A stretch of DNA of 8,605 nucleotides, taken from the NCBI GenBank assembly GCA_017558165.1, contig JAFYWE010000137.1, positions 1 through 8,605 of the forward strand, read 5' to 3'. Each line of letters opens with the position of its first letter. The first letter of the stretch is position 1. Under the pieces are notes generated by a model. That model was given only the letters and a program-made list of their open reading frames with translations. It had not been told where the DNA came from and did no database searches. The stretch comes from Bacteroidaceae bacterium (lineage in GTDB: Bacteria; Bacteroidota; Bacteroidia; Bacteroidales; Bacteroidaceae). Shown here piece by piece: positions 5,948 through 8,605 of the stretch. Made by a program: the position numbers and the translations under genes.

Positions 5948-8605
5948 TTTTTAGCTCCTCCAATATTAAAGCGGTAGATCGCATTCAGCATTACATAACT
6001 GAAAAACACATTGCTACGGCTGAAGTAACGCATCTGGGGCGACACGGAACTATACTCCGCTGTCCTCTGGTGCAGGATGTCGACAGCCTGGAGCTGAAGG
6101 GTAAGCGCCTTGTTCTTGAGCATTGACTGCGAGATGCTGGCGTTCCAGAGCCACTGGTCGTGGTTCATTATATCATCGGAATAGCCACGGCGTCCATAGA
6201 ACATGAACGAGGTATTGATTTTCATACCGAAAGGCAGGTCGGCCTGCGGCTGCACACTACACTCGAATGTATGGCCATCCTGGTCATACTCGGGCGTGCT
6301 GTCATACCTTGCGATATCGCATGTATATTGACCGTTGAAATTCAGGCTCCATATTCCGCTACGCCACTTCAGGCGCAAGTTTGCACTGGGGCGGTATGAG
6401 TATATTACAGAGAGCCCAAGGGCATCACCCATTGCACCCACATAGTTCTTATGGCGGTTTATCGAATAGCTACCCGAAGCAGACAGACTCCAATGACGCT
6501 CCTTGTCGAGCGGTTGCTCGGTACCGCCACCGAAGGATAGGTAATAGCGACCGTTCACATTATCCTTTGTATATCGCATCTTGCCCGTTACAGGGTCAAT
6601 CTGCATGATATCCACAACGGAATTGCTGTACAATCCACTGTTCACATAGAGATAGTAGCTGTCGCCACGCTTCTCATTGAACCAATGACCGTCAAGGTTA
6701 ATGAAGTTGCTCCACTCATCTTTAAGCCCGGTGTTATTGACACGCTCTATCATCTGGTTGCTTGTATCGGTAATGGGCAACTGTTCAAGCAATCCTGGCC
6801 TGTTGCGGTAACCATAGTACTGCAATGTGACATCACCGTTCTCTATGGGCTTCCACCTTACGCGCGCCATAGGAGTCACCTCAAAGTATGTGCGCGCGGG
6901 CGAATAGGCGACACCGCCCCTTTCATAATCGAGTCTCTCATTGCGGTACAGCATTGTAGCACCGATATTTGTCTCGAACTTGTCCCACACGCCAAAGAGA
7001 TGCAGGCGCAGGGAGTTGTCAAATTCGGTACGCTCCGAGAAAAGGCTGTTCGCGATATCCACGACAGCAAGCAAGGAGTCGGCTGTCGACGGGCGCACGC
7101 CCAATGACAATCCGGGCTGTGCGTATTGAGCGTAACGGTCGAGCCTGTATATGTTATTGGCCTCATCACTCTTTGAATATCGGTAATTGTACGATGCCGT
7201 GAACCTTATGTTCTCGTTGAACGCTCCGCTTAGTTCCAGATCACCGTTAAAGTGTTTGCTGTTGTTAGGAGATACAGTGTAACGTCTGTCAACAATCCCC
7301 GGAGTATCGCTGTTGAAATAGCGGTAATCGCAGACTGCGTCATTGGAATTACGTCTGCCGGAAATATCGTATCCAAGATGCGCACTCAGTGAATATCCCT
7401 CTTTCCTGAAGCGGTGCAGGAAACGGGTATCGACCCTGAAACGATTACTGCGTGTCGAGGACATATTGTTCTGGACTTGGGAGTTGATACCCATAGCTTT
7501 CAGTTCCTCGGTAACCTCATCACCCACAAGCCCCTTATCGGGATTATCGACACCGGGAACAGCCGAGTAGATTGAGGTGTATCCGTAGCCGTTGTGACGG
7601 TTGTTGTCATGCCTGAACGAGATGTTCGCCGTGAGACGGTTAAGGCTATCGATATTATATGTGAGATAACCGGTCACGTTGGCATCGCGCTCACGCCCAT
7701 GCCTGCCGTTGCTGCCATAATAGAATTGGCTACCGGCATTGCCCAGCAAGTACTCAACATTGTTCAACCCGCTCTCGTTACTGTTGTCATGCCCAAGCTC
7801 CACCTCACCATTGAACTTGAACAGCCCGCCATCACTGTTGGCCTTGCCGTTGTCCCACGACATTATGGCACCCACCTTACGGTATGTATAAAGCCCGCTC
7901 AATCCCCAGGAGTTGTTCTGCCAATTACCGTTCTCATCGGCAGTCTGGTTCTCGCTAATGTTGTTCACCTGGGCATACACCGCCGTGCGACGCTTGTCGG
8001 TAAAATTGGACGCGAAAGCCTTGGCCATATATTTGTCATGGGTACCGGCGCCGGCATTGAGGTTCACGCTCCACTGGGTCATATACTCCTTCTTTATCTT
8101 GAGATCAATGACCGTAGCCTTGTCGGTATCGTGGATGCCCACGAAATCCTTCTCCTCGTCGGTCTTCTCATACACCGCCACATCCTGCACAGCATCGCTG
8201 ACGATGTTTGACATCGCCGTGTTGGCATCACCGATGAAAGGCTTGCCGTTTACCAATATGGAACTGACGGCCTTGCCCTGGAAGGTCAGTTTACCATCGG
8301 TATCCATTTTGAGACCCGGCAACTGCTTTATGAGGGCCGCAATGGTAGAGCCCTCGGGCACACGGAAGGCATTGGCATGGTATATGAACGTATCGGCCTT
8401 TATGGTAAGCTCCTGCGCAAGACCGTTCACCAACAGCTCGTCGAGCATCACGTCACGTTCAAGCATAATGTCGCCCACCTTCACCACCGGACGCTTTGCG
8501 GTAAGCTCCACGGCCTTCTTCTTTGTCTCACATCCCACGAAAGAGACCTCAAGCAGATACTTTCCTGCACTCTTGGCCTTGATGTCGAAGCATCCCTTCT
8601 CATCG
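5944..8605 (-). CDS. TonB-dependent-receptor-like outer-membrane beta-barrel protein (5' end outside window)
   Basis: The frame is open to the window edge. A GTG at 8538 is not the true start, because 22 in-frame codons upstream (8539-8604) read as the end of a carboxypeptidase-regulatory-like domain (GCFDIKAKSAGKYLLEVSF, continuing VGCETKKK). The signal peptide and start are missing. Numbering from 8538 as residue 1: a linker at 10-45, a TonB plug at about 46-150 (RVPEGSTIAALIKQLPGL, SILVNGKPFIGD, AVYEKTDEEKDF), then about 710 residues of alternating, tyrosine- and asparagine-rich barrel strands ending in ...MLNAIYRFNIGGAKN. This matches the Bacteroidetes OMP_b-brl_3 type of TonB-linked barrel. 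No SusD-like partner is seen in the window, so the substrate cannot be assigned; these solo barrels may import ligands or act as surface sensors. It is convergent with the M56-MG2 operon and is a separate transcription unit whose promoter lies beyond 8605. Confidence 0.87.
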   Translation of the reverse strand, partial: DEKGCFDIKAKSAGKYLLEVSFVGCETKKKAVELTAKRPVVKVGDIMLERDVMLDELLVNGLAQELTIKADTFIYHANAFRVPEGSTIAALIKQLPGLKMDTDGKLTFQGKAVSSILVNGKPFIGDANTAMSNIVSDAVQDVAVYEKTDEEKDFVGIHDTDKATVIDLKIKKEYMTQWSVNLNAGAGTHDKYMAKAFASNFTDKRRTAVYAQVNNISENQTADENGNWQNNSWGLSGLYTYRKVGAIMSWDNGKANSDGGLFKFNGEVELGHDNSNESGLNNVEYLLGNAGSQFYYGSNGRHGRERDANVTGYLTYNIDSLNRLTANISFRHDNNRHNGYGYTSIYSAVPGVDNPDKGLVGDEVTEELKAMGINSQVQNNMSSTRSNRFRVDTRFLHRFRKEGYSLSAHLGYDISGRRNSNDAVCDYRYFNSDTPGIVDRRYTVSPNNSKHFNGDLELSGAFNENIRFTASYNYRYSKSDEANNIYRLDRYAQYAQPGLSLGVRPSTADSLLAVVDIANSLFSERTEFDNSLRLHLFGVWDKFETNIGATMLYRNERLDYERGGVAYSPARTYFEVTPMARVRWKPIENGDVTLQYYGYRNRPGLLEQLPITDTSNQMIERVNNTGLKDEWSNFINLDGHWFNEKRGDSYYLYVNSGLYSNSVVDIMQIDPVTGKMRYTKDNVNGRYYLSFGGGTEQPLDKERHWSLSASGSYSINRHKNYVGAMGDALGLSVIYSYRPSANLRLKWRSGIWSLNFNGQYTCDIARYDSTPEYDQDGHTFECSVQPQADLPFGMKINTSFMFYGRRGYSDDIMNHDQWLWNASISQSMLKNKALTLQLQAVDILHQRTAEYSSVSPQMRYFSRSNVFFSYVMLNAIYRFNIGGAKN

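Noticed and set aside
7594..8211. 205-codon + strand frame opposite the barrel gene
   Set aside because: It is antisense to an unmistakable plug and barrel region, with a low-complexity Val/Ile/Leu-rich translation and no start signals.

Overview
The window looks like a chromosomal segment from a Bacteroidales bacterium (Bacteroides/Prevotella/Muribaculaceae type; I cannot place it more finely). The reasons are a TonB-dependent outer-membrane protein with a carboxypeptidase-regulatory-like N-terminus, a BlaR1-type M56 peptidase next to a large secreted MG2-type protein, starts preceded by A/T-rich sequence instead of a Shine-Dalgarno motif, and a good TAnnTTTG (Bacteroides -7) promoter match. 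Coding DNA is moderately GC-rich and the intergenic DNA is more AT-rich and repeat-laden.

Layout: 1-154 is an upstream region with a palindromic repeat-like block and a candidate promoter. 155-1666 (+) is a four-helix M56 (BlaR1/MecR1-like) zinc peptidase whose periplasmic tail has a proline-rich linker and a TonB-C-like domain. Six bases later, 1673-5587 (+) encodes a 1304-residue secreted protein: signal peptide, MG2 domain, carboxypeptidase-regulatory-like domain, what reads as a TonB plug-like domain with no barrel, a conserved family C-terminus, then about six Sel1/TPR repeats. A strong intrinsic terminator follows at 5612-5648. 5649-5943 is non-coding and holds two tandem copies of an inverted-repeat-bounded element of about 90 bp. 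5944-8605 (-) is a convergent, 5'-truncated TonB-dependent-receptor-like outer-membrane barrel.

How they may work together (inference): the two + strand genes form a tight operon that pairs a membrane-embedded protease/TonB-like protein with an exported MG2-plug-Sel1 protein. A BlaR1-like sensor would normally act on a BlaI repressor, but no BlaI gene lies in the window; it could be upstream. The TonB-like tail and the barrel-less plug suggest an envelope-contact or sensing module, not beta-lactam resistance. The barrel gene on the other strand is probably a separate transcription unit, though it is a conceivable TonB client.
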